Counted from the first letter of the stretch, positions 50,701 to 59,176 are shown. The stretch: DNA of 64,000 bases from Clostridia bacterium (GCA_017395065.1 JAFPWH010000051.1:62001-126000), one strand, 5' to 3'. Numbers and translations are program-made. Notes: generated by a model from the sequence alone, not told the origin.

Positions 50701-53635
50701 CGTTAACGTCGCTGTACAGTTCGCTTAAGATGTTGCCGAAGCTGTCGTAAACGTATTCGACAGCTGCGTAATCGCCAAGCAGCATGTACGCGTTGCCCGC
50801 TTCGTCAAAGTACCTTTCGCTCAGCAGCCTGTCGGCGCTGTCGTATTCGCGCTTTACTTCCGCGGCGCCTGCGCCTATTTTCGTAAGCTTGCCGTCCGCG
50901 CCGTAGTAGACCTCGCGAGTCAGGTTGCCCCTTAAATCGAATTCACGCTTGAAGGAAGCATAGCCTTTCTGGCATTCGACGCTGTCGCCGTTTTCGTCAA
51001 AGTATGCTTCGGAGAGCTGATGTCCCTGCGCGTCCCAGGTGTAGGCTGCCTTGTGATAGCCCTCGGAAACGCTGACAGGCTCAAGCTCCGTGCCGAAGTA
51101 GGCGCGTCCCGTCGTATTGCCCATGTAATCGGTGGTGATCTCGACCCTGGAATAGCCCATCACGGTGCTCGCGTAATCGCGCTCGCCGTTCAGGTAATTC
51201 GTGGCGGTCAGATTGCCGTTTCCGTCGTATTCGTTGGTGATCACGGCGTAGCCGTCCCTGTTGACCACAAGGCTTCCGTCCGCAGCATAGTACGCTTCTT
51301 CGAGAACGTTGCTCTGTCTGTCAAGGCTCCTTTCAAAGCGTGCGTAACCCATCGAGGGCGGCGCTGTGGGCTCGCCCTTCTCATCGTAATAAGCCCGCAG
51401 GGTCAGGTTGCCGTTTTCGTCGTATTTGATTTCGTAGGCGGCGTAGCCCATGGACAGAAGTACTTTTTCGCCGTCCGTGCCCAGGTAGTCCACGCGGGAC
51501 ACCAGGCCGTTGTCGTCGTAAGCGAGTTTTCTTGCGCTGTAGCCTTCTCCATTCAGCGTGGGATTGAGATCGGTGTCGAAAATGGCCTCGTAGGTCATGT
51601 TGTGCCGGTCGTCGTATTCCCTGACCACGCGGGCTCTGCCGCTCACGTTCACGGGCTCGCCTTCGGCGTCGAAGTAGTCGATCTCAGTCATGTTTCCGTC
51701 AAGGTCGTACAGGTAGGTGACGGAGGCGTAGCCCTGCGACTGGGTGATCGGGCTCCCGTCGGCGGCATAATACTTCTCGCCGGTGAGATGGCCCGTAAAG
51801 TCATAGGTGTGCACCTGCACCGCGTAACTGTTGGCGTTCGGCGTAAGCGCGCCCGCTTCGTCGAACGCGGCCTGCCACAGAAGTCTTCCCATGCTGTTGT
51901 ATTCGCTGAGAAGCGAAGCGTAGCCGTAGCGCGCCATCGTGGGGTTGCCGCTCGCGTCGTAATAGCTCACCGAGGTCTGCAGCAGGTTTTTATCGTAGGT
52001 GTAGTCGACCCTGTGCGCGCCGGTGGTCACATCGGTGTCGTTTTCGCCGCTTGCGGTGAAGTAAGCTTCGCTCAGCAGCAGGTTTTTGTGGGGACCGCCG
52101 TAGACCATGCTTCTTTCGTAGGCGCCGGTTATGCTTTCGCAGGGCTGGCCCTCTTTGTCGAAGTAGCGTTCGTACACGGCAGGCTCGTCGATGTCGGTGC
52201 CCTCGTATTCGAACTCGATCCAGGCGTACTGCCTCTCGTCGTTGCGGGTGGGCTGCCAGGATTCGTCGTAATAGGTGGTGCGGGTCACCTGACCGTGCTC
52301 GTTGCGCTCGTTCATGAGGCCGGCGTAACCGGCTTTGATCTTGATGAGGGTCATATCGATGCCGAAGTATCTTTCGCGCTCGACCAGGTCGGGATGGATC
52401 TCCCAAAGCTCGTTGCCATCCAGGTCGACGGTACGGATGCGGGCATATTTCCACTCGATGCGGGCATAGCCGCCCATATACATCGTGTACTCCTCGAGAA
52501 TGTCGTAGAAAGTCTCGCGGTAGTCGTAATCGTCTTCTTCGGTGCCGTACTCGTGCTCGATCATATGATAGCCTGCGGTCGTCATCGTGGGCTCGCCGTC
52601 GGCGCCGTAGTAGCGTTCAAAGTGCAATTCGGTCGTGCCTTCGTAATACTCATAGGTGATTTTGGCGTAGCCGTTGATCATCTTTATGAGCGCGCCGTCT
52701 TTGCCGAGATAGTCGGCTTCGATCAGGCGGTTCAGCTCGTCATAGGTGTTCACGATCGAGGCATAGCCGGTGGAAGCGACGATCCTTTCGCCCTCAGCGT
52801 TCAGATAATCCACGCGCACGAGGTTCAGTTTCTCGTCGTAGCTGTTGATCTGCTTGTGCCAGCGGTTGGCGCCCAGTTTTGCGTTGCCCTCGCCGTCTAA
52901 GATTTCGGTGCTCAGGAGCACGAGCATGCTTCCGTTTTCGCTCACACGTTTGCCGGCCGAAAGGTTTCTGCCCAGCAGCAGGTTTTCCAACAGCCCGTTG
53001 TATTCCGGCGCCTTGTCGGCGTCGATGTATACGCTTCGGATAATGCTGCCGCCCTCGGGGCCGTTTAAGGGATCGCCTTCGGCGCCCAAGTACTTTTTCG
53101 TGATGACCACGAGCTCGTCGTCGTGCTCGATGTCGTACAGAATCTGCGCGTAGCCGCCGGTAGGCCTTGTCAGATTTCCTTCGGCGTCGAAGTACTCGCT
53201 GGAGATTATCTGATCCTCGTCCCAGGTATCCCTGCGGTAGCTGTAGCTGCCGGGAATGACGGCGTAACTGCCGTCTGCCGCGTAGCGGTCCTCGCTGACC
53301 AGATGGCCGTTTTCGTATACGTATTCGGCTCTGGCGTAGCCGCCGTCGGCGTTTACGTATTCGTCGTCCAGGCCGAAGTACTCTTCGGTCAGGAGTACGC
53401 CGCTTTCATCGTAGCTGTAGGCTGCGCGGCTGTAGCCCTTCGCGTTGAGTGCAGCCCGGCCGTCCGGATCGCTGACCGTTTCACTGATCAGATTGCCGTG
53501 TTCGTCCCAGACGCATTCCGTCCGGGTAAACACGGGCAGCGAAAGCGCTTCGTCAGCTTCCGCTGTCACAGTGAAGGACATGGCGATCAGTGCGGTCAGG
53601 AGCAGTGTGAGAACGAGCTTACCTGTCGTTTTCAT
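47795..53635 (-). CDS. Giant secreted YD-like repeat protein (1946 residues)
   Basis: A 1946-residue protein with a signal peptide (TGKLVLTLLLTALIAMSFTVTAEA). Nearly the whole chain is a repeat of about 32 residues with the pattern GYA-x6-YD-x2-GN-x5-Y-x3-G-x-P, about 55 copies by length. This resembles RHS/YD and MORN-type beta repeats but has a longer period. It has no toxin domain, no LPXTG motif, no SLH domain and no C-terminal membrane helix; it simply ends NNLPTDNQ. It overlaps the BY-kinase gene by 17 bases, so it is a component of the polysaccharide locus. A role in binding or organising surface glycan is inferred. Confidence 0.85.
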   Translation of the reverse strand: MKTTGKLVLTLLLTALIAMSFTVTAEADEALSLPVFTRTECVWDEHGNLISETVSDPDGRAALNAKGYSRAAYSYDESGVLLTEEYFGLDDEYVNADGGYARAEYVYENGHLVSEDRYAADGSYAVIPGSYSYRRDTWDEDQIISSEYFDAEGNLTRPTGGYAQILYDIEHDDELVVITKKYLGAEGDPLNGPEGGSIIRSVYIDADKAPEYNGLLENLLLGRNLSAGKRVSENGSMLVLLSTEILDGEGNAKLGANRWHKQINSYDEKLNLVRVDYLNAEGERIVASTGYASIVNTYDELNRLIEADYLGKDGALIKMINGYAKITYEYYEGTTELHFERYYGADGEPTMTTAGYHMIEHEYGTEEDDYDYRETFYDILEEYTMYMGGYARIEWKYARIRTVDLDGNELWEIHPDLVERERYFGIDMTLIKIKAGYAGLMNERNEHGQVTRTTYYDESWQPTRNDERQYAWIEFEYEGTDIDEPAVYERYFDKEGQPCESITGAYERSMVYGGPHKNLLLSEAYFTASGENDTDVTTGAHRVDYTYDKNLLQTSVSYYDASGNPTMARYGYASLLSEYNSMGRLLWQAAFDEAGALTPNANSYAVQVHTYDFTGHLTGEKYYAADGSPITQSQGYASVTYLYDLDGNMTEIDYFDAEGEPVNVSGRARVVREYDDRHNMTYEAIFDTDLNPTLNGEGYSARKLAYDDNGLVSRVDYLGTDGEKVLLSMGYAAYEIKYDENGNLTLRAYYDEKGEPTAPPSMGYARFERSLDRQSNVLEEAYYAADGSLVVNRDGYAVITNEYDGNGNLTATNYLNGERDYASTVMGYSRVEITTDYMGNTTGRAYFGTELEPVSVSEGYHKAAYTWDAQGHQLSEAYFDENGDSVECQKGYASFKREFDLRGNLTREVYYGADGKLTKIGAGAAEVKREYDSADRLLSERYFDEAGNAYMLLGDYAAVEYVYDSFGNILSELYSDVNGEPVVSSKGYALRECTYDAMGNLLSEAFSDGKGKLLVQSAGYAKRVMGRNSQGYLTSEAYFGEDGEYMLQAEPYSYISYQRDESGNLTEQAWYVFEGEPTRLPDGYNRVKHEYDKRGNRVKSVFYMDTQIVMIEPGYAAVEYTYDARDRMTQESYLDTGMNRVLVKKGYSAIAYLYDNAGNTLQVRYLGTDDKLIRLPEGFSVWQREYDAFNHVLLEQYLDEEERIASLTDRIAASRRSYDARGNLTRVEYLNAALQPVETAAGYSTVLYAYDSQDRNISVDYLGKNGTATMISAGYAGIRYEYGQQGRVWRTIYVDTYGQPTLFKDGYAMSEYRYNESLYVDKVIYYDDHFNRTYISAGYSALIRTLDKNGSILTETYVNNEDAPVICASGYASLRNSWDDRQRLIKREYLDVEGKPTTIGGTYCAIGYTYDNNNNVTRRSYFDKNGDLTWCQYGYSEISFTYNERNHCIEEHLYNTNGRPAIHTSERYSYLVRTVDADGKVMSIKYYDINGNAAMYANSYAEVRYQYDLAGRETEISYYDRTGKLMKGARGYARKTTAYNQLGNVTEEAFYDTDGNLTDTTMGYALATYNYDELGNMTGEKYFDTESIGVVPEGSLYAYALKEFDDQSRLIKEEYFDEFDHYAPSRAGFAIHTISYAESGRISQESYLDENRAPIAIGGFSTRELMSENDEDHSYIMKETDESAEEDACAVALQTYDKYDRAIRSEYFDKNGNPATGAEGLSVIVREYTSRGSVSMEKYFSPDGQPTTKEGAYAVSRDYNSYGNLDLESYLDINGDPVMIDAGYAATKFDYDLSNSRVQKYFRYYLDQAGESCAAANGAWGMSILYYPVTRVYEVTFLDQNNKPMTTDEGYAILEYEVDENDHRVWEAYYDDIHAPIECAAGYSSVERGFDSQGRLVSERYLDRYNKLTNNAQGVAGWNGYYDSEGNLVITGRYDKDRNNLPTDNQ

Positions 53636-55103
53636 TAGAATTTGCCCTCCTTGACGCCTCGTCGTCTGTGTTTTTTGAGTCTCCCGCCTGGGGTCTGTAC
53701 TCGTATTTATGGTAATATCCTTTATAATACCTTCTGTAATAATAGCTGCCCTGGTTGAGGTTTTCGCCGTAGAACACGAAGCCCAGCATCTTCATGCCCG
53801 TAAGCTCCGCGGCGGACAGCGCCTTTCTGATCTCGCGGTGGTCGGTGAAGTTCTGCCTTACGACGAACAGGCTGCCCGCCGTCTGATCGCTCAGTGCAAG
53901 GGGATCGGACACGATGTTGATGGGCGGCGCGTCCAGCAATACGATGTCGTAGCTCTTTTCAAGCTGTTCGAGCAGCTCGTGCATCTCCCTCGAATCGAGC
54001 AGCTCCGCGGGGTTAGGCGGCAGGATGCCCGCGGGCAGTATGTCGAGGTTTTCGTTCTGCTTGGACCGAATGACCGCGTCCTCCCACTTGCATTCGCCGA
54101 TCAGCACGTTGCTCAGGCCGCGCACCTTGCGCTTATAGTGGAAAATGTCCCTCTGGCAGGCGCGCCGCATGTCGGCGTCGATCAGCAGCACGCTCTTTCC
54201 GCTCATCGCGCAGGAAAGGGCGAGGTTTGCCGTGATCGTGGATTTGCCTTCGCCGGAGATGGCGCTGGTCACGACCACGCAGTGGTTTTTCTTGTCGACC
54301 AGTGTATAGAGCAGGTTCATTCGGAGCTTGGAGTAATTCTCGATGATCTCCATTTTGCTCTTCGAATTGAGCAAGAACGCACTGGGATCGTCGCTCTCGC
54401 GCTTGTCGCGCTTGATCGAAGCGAGGACCGGAGGCGTGTAGTTGTCCGTCAGATCCTTCGTGTCGCTGACCCTGCGGTTCAAAAGGAAGATGCCTGCCAG
54501 AATCGCAGCGCCCGCCACCGCGCCGAACAGCGCGCCCATGAGCCTGTTTCGCCGAGCGCTCGCCTGTGAGGGAACGCCGTCGCCCGTCGGATAGTCCAGC
54601 GCCTTCGTGGAACCGGCCCCGACGATTTCGTTCAGGGCGTTGGGCGCGACGTCCAGCACGGCCTCACAGATCATGCGGCAGTGCTTCGGGTTGCTCGTGG
54701 TGGAATATATATACATGATGGAAGCGTTTTCGTCTGCCGACATGCTCAGCGACCCCGCTATGTAGCCGTTGCTGACGCCCGAAAACTCTTCCGGGTACTT
54801 TTCGACGAGCCGCTCGGCGACCTTGTCGATGACCGCGTCCCGCCTGATCAGGGCGATGTAGGTGCTCACGAGCTTCTCCGCCGTATACAGGTCGGACGAG
54901 CTCACTGCGCCGTAGTTGACGTAGTTCGGGTTTACGTTGTAGACGTACATGGTTCCAAACGACGTGTACCTCACGGGCATATCCCGCGTGCGCAGATACA
55001 TGACCCCGAAGCCGATGGCCGCGCAGATGATCACGAGCCAGCACCTTTTCAAAATGTAAAGCGCTAACTTGACCAGATCGAGCTTGGTGGTACCCTTAAC
55101 CAT
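53619..55103 (-). CDS. Wzz-BY-kinase fusion (polysaccharide co-polymerase and tyrosine autokinase)
   Basis: A 494-residue protein. Start at MVKGTTKLDLVKLALYILKR (55103), where GGGGAGG lies 13 bases upstream, somewhat far. A Wzz domain with two membrane helices (about residues 18-38 and 185-205) is followed by a BY-kinase with Walker A SAISGEGKST, Walker A' VLLIDADMRR and Walker B IVLLDAPP. The C-terminal tyrosine cluster YYYRRYYKGYYHKYEY is the autophosphorylation site. It controls chain length and assembly of the polysaccharide. In most Bacillota the two domains are separate proteins (CpsC, CpsD); the fusion is typical of Wzc. It is the first gene of the locus. Confidence 0.94.
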   Translation of the reverse strand: MVKGTTKLDLVKLALYILKRCWLVIICAAIGFGVMYLRTRDMPVRYTSFGTMYVYNVNPNYVNYGAVSSSDLYTAEKLVSTYIALIRRDAVIDKVAERLVEKYPEEFSGVSNGYIAGSLSMSADENASIMYIYSTTSNPKHCRMICEAVLDVAPNALNEIVGAGSTKALDYPTGDGVPSQASARRNRLMGALFGAVAGAAILAGIFLLNRRVSDTKDLTDNYTPPVLASIKRDKRESDDPSAFLLNSKSKMEIIENYSKLRMNLLYTLVDKKNHCVVVTSAISGEGKSTITANLALSCAMSGKSVLLIDADMRRACQRDIFHYKRKVRGLSNVLIGECKWEDAVIRSKQNENLDILPAGILPPNPAELLDSREMHELLEQLEKSYDIVLLDAPPINIVSDPLALSDQTAGSLFVVRQNFTDHREIRKALSAAELTGMKMLGFVFYGENLNQGSYYYRRYYKGYYHKYEYRPQAGDSKNTDDEASRRANSNENDR

Positions 55104-55225
55104 TTTCTGCTTCCAACCTCCCCAAATCTCCCGCGGTACGGCCTGCTGTACGCACAAAAGCGCAATGGCGGATCATCCCTTTGAAATCCGCTATTGCCTC
55201 TTTTCCCACATTACATGGTTTAAAC

Positions 55226-55254
55226 ATTATATACCAATTTTCTGTTTGTTTCAA
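55226..55254 (-). promoter_or_regulatory. Promoter of the polysaccharide locus
   Basis: On the minus strand TTGAAA (55249-55254) and a perfect TATAAT (55226-55231) have a 17-base spacer. It leaves a leader of about 115 bases before the BY-kinase start at 55103. Confidence 0.8.
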
Positions 55255-55262
55255 TATCCGAT

Positions 55263-55676
55263 TTATAATTTCTTTTTAAGCTTCAGTATATTTTGTCCGT
55301 CCTTGTACTCGTATGTCATATCGTCCATGGTCTTTTTGACCATGAATATGCCCAACCCGCCGATCTGCCTTTCCTGCGCGGAGAGGGTGATGTCCGGGTC
55401 AGCCTTGGCCAGGGGATCGTAGGGCATGCCGCGGTCGATGAAGGTGACGGTAGCCGAAAGCGGATCTCCCCCAACCTCCACGCGCACCACGGCGCGGCCT
55501 TTTCCCGGCGCGTAGGCATAAGAAGCGATATTCATGAATATCTCTTCCACGGCAAGGCTTATCTGCATACATATGCGGGGCGAGCACTCGGCTTCTTCCA
55601 GGCACTTTTCCACGAAGTCCTGTACCGCGGGCAGGTTCTCTACCAAAGCCTCAATGTCCAGTTCACGCTCTGACAT
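55263..55676 (-). CDS. RsbW/SpoIIAB-like anti-sigma regulatory kinase
   Basis: A 137-residue GHKL-type ATPase of the serine-kinase anti-sigma family. The N-box SLAVEEIFMNIASYAYAPG (about 40-58) carries the conserved E and N; DRGMPYDPLAKADPDI is the G1 box; GGLGIFMVKKTMDDMTYEY is the G2 region. It phosphorylates or sequesters a STAS antagonist such as that encoded 35 bases upstream. No sigma factor gene is adjacent, so it may control a different partner, as BtrW-like proteins do. Confidence 0.9.
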   Translation of the reverse strand: MSERELDIEALVENLPAVQDFVEKCLEEAECSPRICMQISLAVEEIFMNIASYAYAPGKGRAVVRVEVGGDPLSATVTFIDRGMPYDPLAKADPDITLSAQERQIGGLGIFMVKKTMDDMTYEYKDGQNILKLKKKL

Positions 55677-55711
55677 ACGCGTTCACTTCCTACCCTTTAT
55701 TTTCTCCGCGT

Positions 55712-56011
55712 CTATTCGATCGTGAGTATGTCGGAAAAACCGGTCACCTCGAAGATTTCCATTACCGTTTCGTTCACGTGCGTGATCGTCATGCTGCCCT
55801 GCTTGTTCATGATCTTCTGCGCGGACAGAAGCACGCGAAGGCCGGCCGAGGAGATGTATTCCAGCTGCTCAAAGTCGAAGGTGAGCTCCTTCACGCCGCC
55901 GAGGGAAGCCTGAAGCTCCTTTTCGAGATCAGGCGAAGTGATCGTGTCGAGCCTGCCGACGAGCGCGATGGTAAGTGCTGCGTTATTGCCCTGTTTGTTG
56001 ATCGTAAGCAT
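55712..56011 (-). CDS. STAS-domain anti-sigma factor antagonist
   Basis: A 99-residue single STAS domain, started at MLTINKQGNNAALTIALVG (56011) with GGAGGACAAATCAT upstream. LVGRLDTITSPDLEKELQ and FDFEQLEYISSAGLRVLLSAQK are signature segments; the Ser-Ser of YISSAGL is the expected phosphorylation site. It likely toggles with the downstream kinase in a partner-switching module. The pair is transcribed from its own promoter and separated from the polysaccharide locus by that locus's promoter. Confidence 0.92.
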   Translation of the reverse strand: MLTINKQGNNAALTIALVGRLDTITSPDLEKELQASLGGVKELTFDFEQLEYISSAGLRVLLSAQKIMNKQGSMTITHVNETVMEIFEVTGFSDILTIE

Positions 56012-56074
56012 ATGATTTGTCCTCCAGTCTGTGTTTCGGGCGCCTTGTGCACCCGCGCATAAAAACACACAATA

Positions 56075-56103
56075 ATTATAGCACACTTTTTGACAAGATG
56101 CAA
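56075..56103 (-). promoter_or_regulatory. Promoter of the STAS/RsbW pair
   Basis: On the minus strand TTGCAT (56098-56103) and TATAAT (56075-56080) are spaced by 17 bases, with an extended TGC before the -10 box. Confidence 0.75.
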
Positions 56104-56195
56104 TTATGGGCAGGGAAGAAATTTGGCATAAAGGAAAATTAACATAATAACAGCGTTTTTTTCGTCAAACGATTCTCCGATCCTGTTTTTCACGA

Positions 56196-56224
56196 TTGAT
56201 TGAGTGCCTTTCGTCTGTTATAAT
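56196..56224 (+). promoter_or_regulatory. Promoter of the beta-propeller glycosidase-like gene
   Basis: TTGATT (56196-56201), 17 bases, then a perfect TATAAT (56219-56224). It lies 38 bases upstream of the ATG at 56262. Confidence 0.75.
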
Positions 56225-56261
56225 GATCGTAGTTGCGATAATGCACAAAGGAGGCCGGCAT

Positions 56262-57716
56262 ATGGATGCGATCTTCGTCGGAAGCGACAGGCAGGTGTTC
56301 TGGGACGACGCGCTCGTCGATTTGAAAGGCACGGACGCGTTTCATCGGCTGACGGCGCCGGTCAAGAAGGAATGCTGCTTCCTTTTCGATCAGCCGAACG
56401 AAACGTTCAGCATAAGCTATCCGTGCGTCGTCAAAGACGCAGTCGGCTATAAAATGTATTACCAGCCGTGGTCCGACAAGGACATGACACCCTGCGTCTG
56501 CGTGCTGGAAAGCGCGGACGGCCTGAACTGGCACCGGCCGGCGCTCGACATCTTCCCCGGCCACGGAATTAAGGAAAACAACATCGTCATCGAGCGCGTC
56601 AAGGACGGCATCTTCGTTTTTTACGACACGAACCCGGGCTGCCCGGCCAGCGAAAAATACAAGGCGGTCGGTTCTGCCCTCATGCTGCACCCGGACGGGG
56701 AAAGAAAGACCGCCCTTTGCTGCTATACCTCGCCCGACGGCTATCATTTCACGCTGTCCCATCCGATGACGCGCTACGGCGCCTTCGATTCGCTCAACAC
56801 CGCCTTCTGGGACGGAAAGCGCTACGTCTGTTATCTGCGCAGCTTTCACAACATCCCCGGTGTGGACAACGGCGAGGTGCTGGATCTTGGGCAGATCTAC
56901 AGTCACGTCAAGGTCTGGCTGCACGCCACGCGGGACGTCCGCGTGATGTATTCGGACGATTTCCGAAGCTGGACGAAGCCGGAAATGATCCGCTTCGACG
57001 ACGCATACGATTACGCGCTGTACACCAACAACGTCGAAAAATACCCCCGCGCACCGATCTATGTCGGTTTTCCGGTCCGCTACTGCGAAAAGCCCGAATG
57101 GACGGCGAACATGGAGCAGATGGCAAGCTACCGCACGAAAAGGGCCGCGACCGAGCGGGTCGAACCCCGAACGGGCCGCGTGTCCACCGACTGCATCTTC
57201 ATGTGTTCCCGCGACGGCAAAAACTGGCACAGATACAACGAAGCGTTCCTTACGCCGGGCTACGAAAACGAGCACAACTGGATCTACGGCGACTGCTATC
57301 TGGCTTACGGGCTTTTGGATTCCGGCAGGGAATACTACAATCTCTATACGATCGACCGCCACTTTTCCTTCGGCGCTGCGAAACCGCTCAGCCGCTACGA
57401 AATACGCAAGGACGGCTTTGCCTGCATGGCGGCGGGCGGAGAAGAGGCCGTGCTCACGACAAAGCCGCTTCTCTTCGAAGGCGGCGCGCTGCATCTGAAT
57501 TTCTCCACCTCCGCCTTCGGCTATCTTTACGTCAGTCTGACGGACGAATGCGGAAACGAGCTTTCGGACGGCGAAAGCGTGGAAGTCTTCGGCGACAGCA
57601 TCGACCGCCGCGTCGTTTTTGCGGACGACGTCCGCCTTTCGGACTTTGCGGGCAGGCCCATAAGGCTGCGCTTTCGCATGCGGGACGCGAAGCTTTACTC
57701 GATGAAATTCGAGTAA
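56262..57716 (+). CDS. Glycosidase-like five-bladed beta-propeller protein
   Basis: A 484-residue cytoplasmic protein (no signal peptide) starting at the ATG at 56262, after AAAGGAGGCCGGCAT. Repeated blade motifs of the type ESADGLNWHRP, TSPDGYHFTL, YSDDFRSWTKPE and CSRDGKNWHRY are characteristic of GH32/GH43/GH130-like propellers. Acidic residues in FWDDALVD and YYQPWSDKD could be catalytic. A C-terminal beta-sandwich of about 110 residues (GGALHLNFSTSAFGYLYVSL) recalls the GH32 accessory domain. Substrate unknown. It stands alone between its own promoter and a terminator. Confidence 0.78.
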   Translation: MDAIFVGSDRQVFWDDALVDLKGTDAFHRLTAPVKKECCFLFDQPNETFSISYPCVVKDAVGYKMYYQPWSDKDMTPCVCVLESADGLNWHRPALDIFPGHGIKENNIVIERVKDGIFVFYDTNPGCPASEKYKAVGSALMLHPDGERKTALCCYTSPDGYHFTLSHPMTRYGAFDSLNTAFWDGKRYVCYLRSFHNIPGVDNGEVLDLGQIYSHVKVWLHATRDVRVMYSDDFRSWTKPEMIRFDDAYDYALYTNNVEKYPRAPIYVGFPVRYCEKPEWTANMEQMASYRTKRAATERVEPRTGRVSTDCIFMCSRDGKNWHRYNEAFLTPGYENEHNWIYGDCYLAYGLLDSGREYYNLYTIDRHFSFGAAKPLSRYEIRKDGFACMAAGGEEAVLTTKPLLFEGGALHLNFSTSAFGYLYVSLTDECGNELSDGESVEVFGDSIDRRVVFADDVRLSDFAGRPIRLRFRMRDAKLYSMKFE

Positions 57717-57737
57717 AACCGGCAAGAGCGCTGAAAA

Positions 57738-57772
57738 ACGGGAACCGCTCCTTTCGGTGCAGTTCCCTTTTG
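57738..57772. terminator. Bidirectional terminator
   Basis: GGGAAC (57740-57745) pairs with GTTCCC (57762-57767) with further inner pairs around a TTTC loop. TTTT follows on the plus strand, and a run of five T follows on the minus strand. It serves the convergent genes at 57716 (plus) and 57815 (minus). Confidence 0.75.
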
Positions 57773-57814
57773 TATTTTGTTTTCCACGCAAGACGGCGGG
57801 TCTGTTTGTTTTTC

Positions 57815-58021
57815 TCAGTACAGGGGAAACGGGCAGCGGCCTGTACAAGACGGCGCGATGCCGAAGCTCAAATCGTTCCAGAGGTCGTCCATCATCGAGC
57901 TGTACCACTTGCTGTTGTTAACCGTGCTTTTCCCGGCGGCCTTATCGTTCTTTACGGCCTTGCCTTCCATCGTGGTTTTGCGCTGTCCGTTCGCGAACAG
58001 CTTTTTGATCAATTTCATCAT
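57815..58021 (-). CDS. Small orphan protein
   Basis: A 68-residue protein with a strong AAGGAGG site 7 bases before tandem ATG codons. The N-terminal half is basic (MKLIKKLFANGQRKTTMEGKAVKND). The second half, NSKWYSSMMDDLWNDLSFG followed by IAPSCTGRCPFPLY, has two cysteines four residues apart and many aromatics. No relative is recognised. The ribosome site and the flanking terminator support a real gene; it could be a small secreted or regulatory peptide. Confidence 0.55.
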   Translation of the reverse strand: MMKLIKKLFANGQRKTTMEGKAVKNDKAAGKSTVNNSKWYSSMMDDLWNDLSFGIAPSCTGRCPFPLY

Positions 58022-58164
58022 GTTGTTTCCTCCTTTTGCGCGGCCGTCTGTTTTTTCGCCGCTTTTCTTTGGTCTTGACGTCTGTTTATACGCTCCGAAT
58101 GTGCAGGTGGCAGTGTTTATTTGCCCGGGAGTTCATCGATCAATGCAAAATAAATGTTACGGGG

Positions 58165-58193
58165 TTGTTTTTGCCCGCAAACGTTGGTATACT
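58165..58193 (+). promoter_or_regulatory. Promoter of the membrane protein gene
   Basis: TTGTTT (58165-58170) and TATACT (58188-58193) with a 17-base spacer, about 78 bases before the ATG at 58271. Confidence 0.6.
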
Positions 58194-58270
58194 TTAGCAA
58201 GTCCCGACGGAGGATGCGCGATTCCCGGCGCCCGCCCAAGGCGTGCAGAGCGGACGAAAGCGAAAAAACG

Positions 58271-59176
58271 ATGAGCATTTATCAGAAAAACCTCAAGCGC
58301 CTCGGCCTTGCGCTGATCCTGATATCGATCGCGGACACGGTGCTGGTGCTGAGCTTTTACAAATACCTGATCAAGTCCTCGCTGCTGTTTTCGATACGGC
58401 TCCAGTCGCCGGCAGGCATCTGCCTGAAAAACACACTGGGGCTTACGATCGGTTCCCTTGCCTGCTATCTGTATTACCGGAGCCGGAGCTACCGCTGGAT
58501 CGCGCGGCTGCTGACGCTTCTGATCGTCGCGGAGCCGATCGTGACCCTGTCCTTCATGAAGGGCAGCGTCGTTACACGCGTGGACGGGCTGATCAACGCG
58601 ACACTGATCGTCTCGGCGATGGTGGTCTACACCGCGCTGCAGCTGGAGAGGAGCGAAAGGAACTGGGGCAGGATCAGCAGCGCAAAACCCGCCGTGCTCG
58701 ACCTGAAGCTCAGCGACGTCCGCCAGTGGTTCAACCCCATCGAGATCGGGCCGAAGCTGGAGCTTAGCTCGGAGATCTCCTCCGTGGTCGACCGCTTTTT
58801 GTCCACAGCCAAGGAAGCCCGCCCCCTGTCGATCACCGTGCGCTGCCCCAGCGAAGTCTCCGAACCCATGCGCGCGACGATGCAGGAGGTCTTCCAGATG
58901 TACTACGAAGACGAGGAGCAGCACGTCAACGGCTATCTGGAAAGGCGCTATATCCGCGTGATGGCGCTGGTCATCATAAGCATCATCGCCGTCAGCGTCT
59001 GGATCGATTTCTCCCCTGCGGCCGACGAGGGCGTGACCTGGACGATCCTGAGCAATTTCGCAGCCTTCAGCCTGTGGCAGATAGGCAGCACACACTTTGA
59101 ACGCTCCGAAGGCTACGCAGAGCTCCTGCGCGCCAGCATTGCCAAGCAGGCGAAGCTGTCTTTCTGGGCGGAGTAA
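58271..59176 (+). CDS. Hypothetical integral membrane protein
   Basis: A 301-residue protein started at ATG 58271 (MSIYQKNLKRLGLALILIS). Four N-terminal helices (residues about 8-125) precede a cytoplasmic part of about 90 residues (SERNWGRISSAKPAVLDLKLSDVRQ) and two more helices (about 225-270). No known domain is recognised. The upstream ribosome site is weak. It is monocistronic and ends at the strong hairpin at 59271. The function is unknown. Confidence 0.7.
   Translation: MSIYQKNLKRLGLALILISIADTVLVLSFYKYLIKSSLLFSIRLQSPAGICLKNTLGLTIGSLACYLYYRSRSYRWIARLLTLLIVAEPIVTLSFMKGSVVTRVDGLINATLIVSAMVVYTALQLERSERNWGRISSAKPAVLDLKLSDVRQWFNPIEIGPKLELSSEISSVVDRFLSTAKEARPLSITVRCPSEVSEPMRATMQEVFQMYYEDEEQHVNGYLERRYIRVMALVIISIIAVSVWIDFSPAADEGVTWTILSNFAAFSLWQIGSTHFERSEGYAELLRASIAKQAKLSFWAE

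Noticed and set aside
46952-52900. Long rightward ORFs antisense to the LCP-like and YD-like genes
   Set aside because: They are mirror frames of GC-rich repeat coding sequence with hydrophobic low-complexity translations; the leftward frames have signal peptides, ribosome sites and clear repeats.
56190-57908. 572-codon leftward ORF
   Set aside because: Antisense of the propeller gene, which has promoter, ribosome site and blade motifs on the plus strand.
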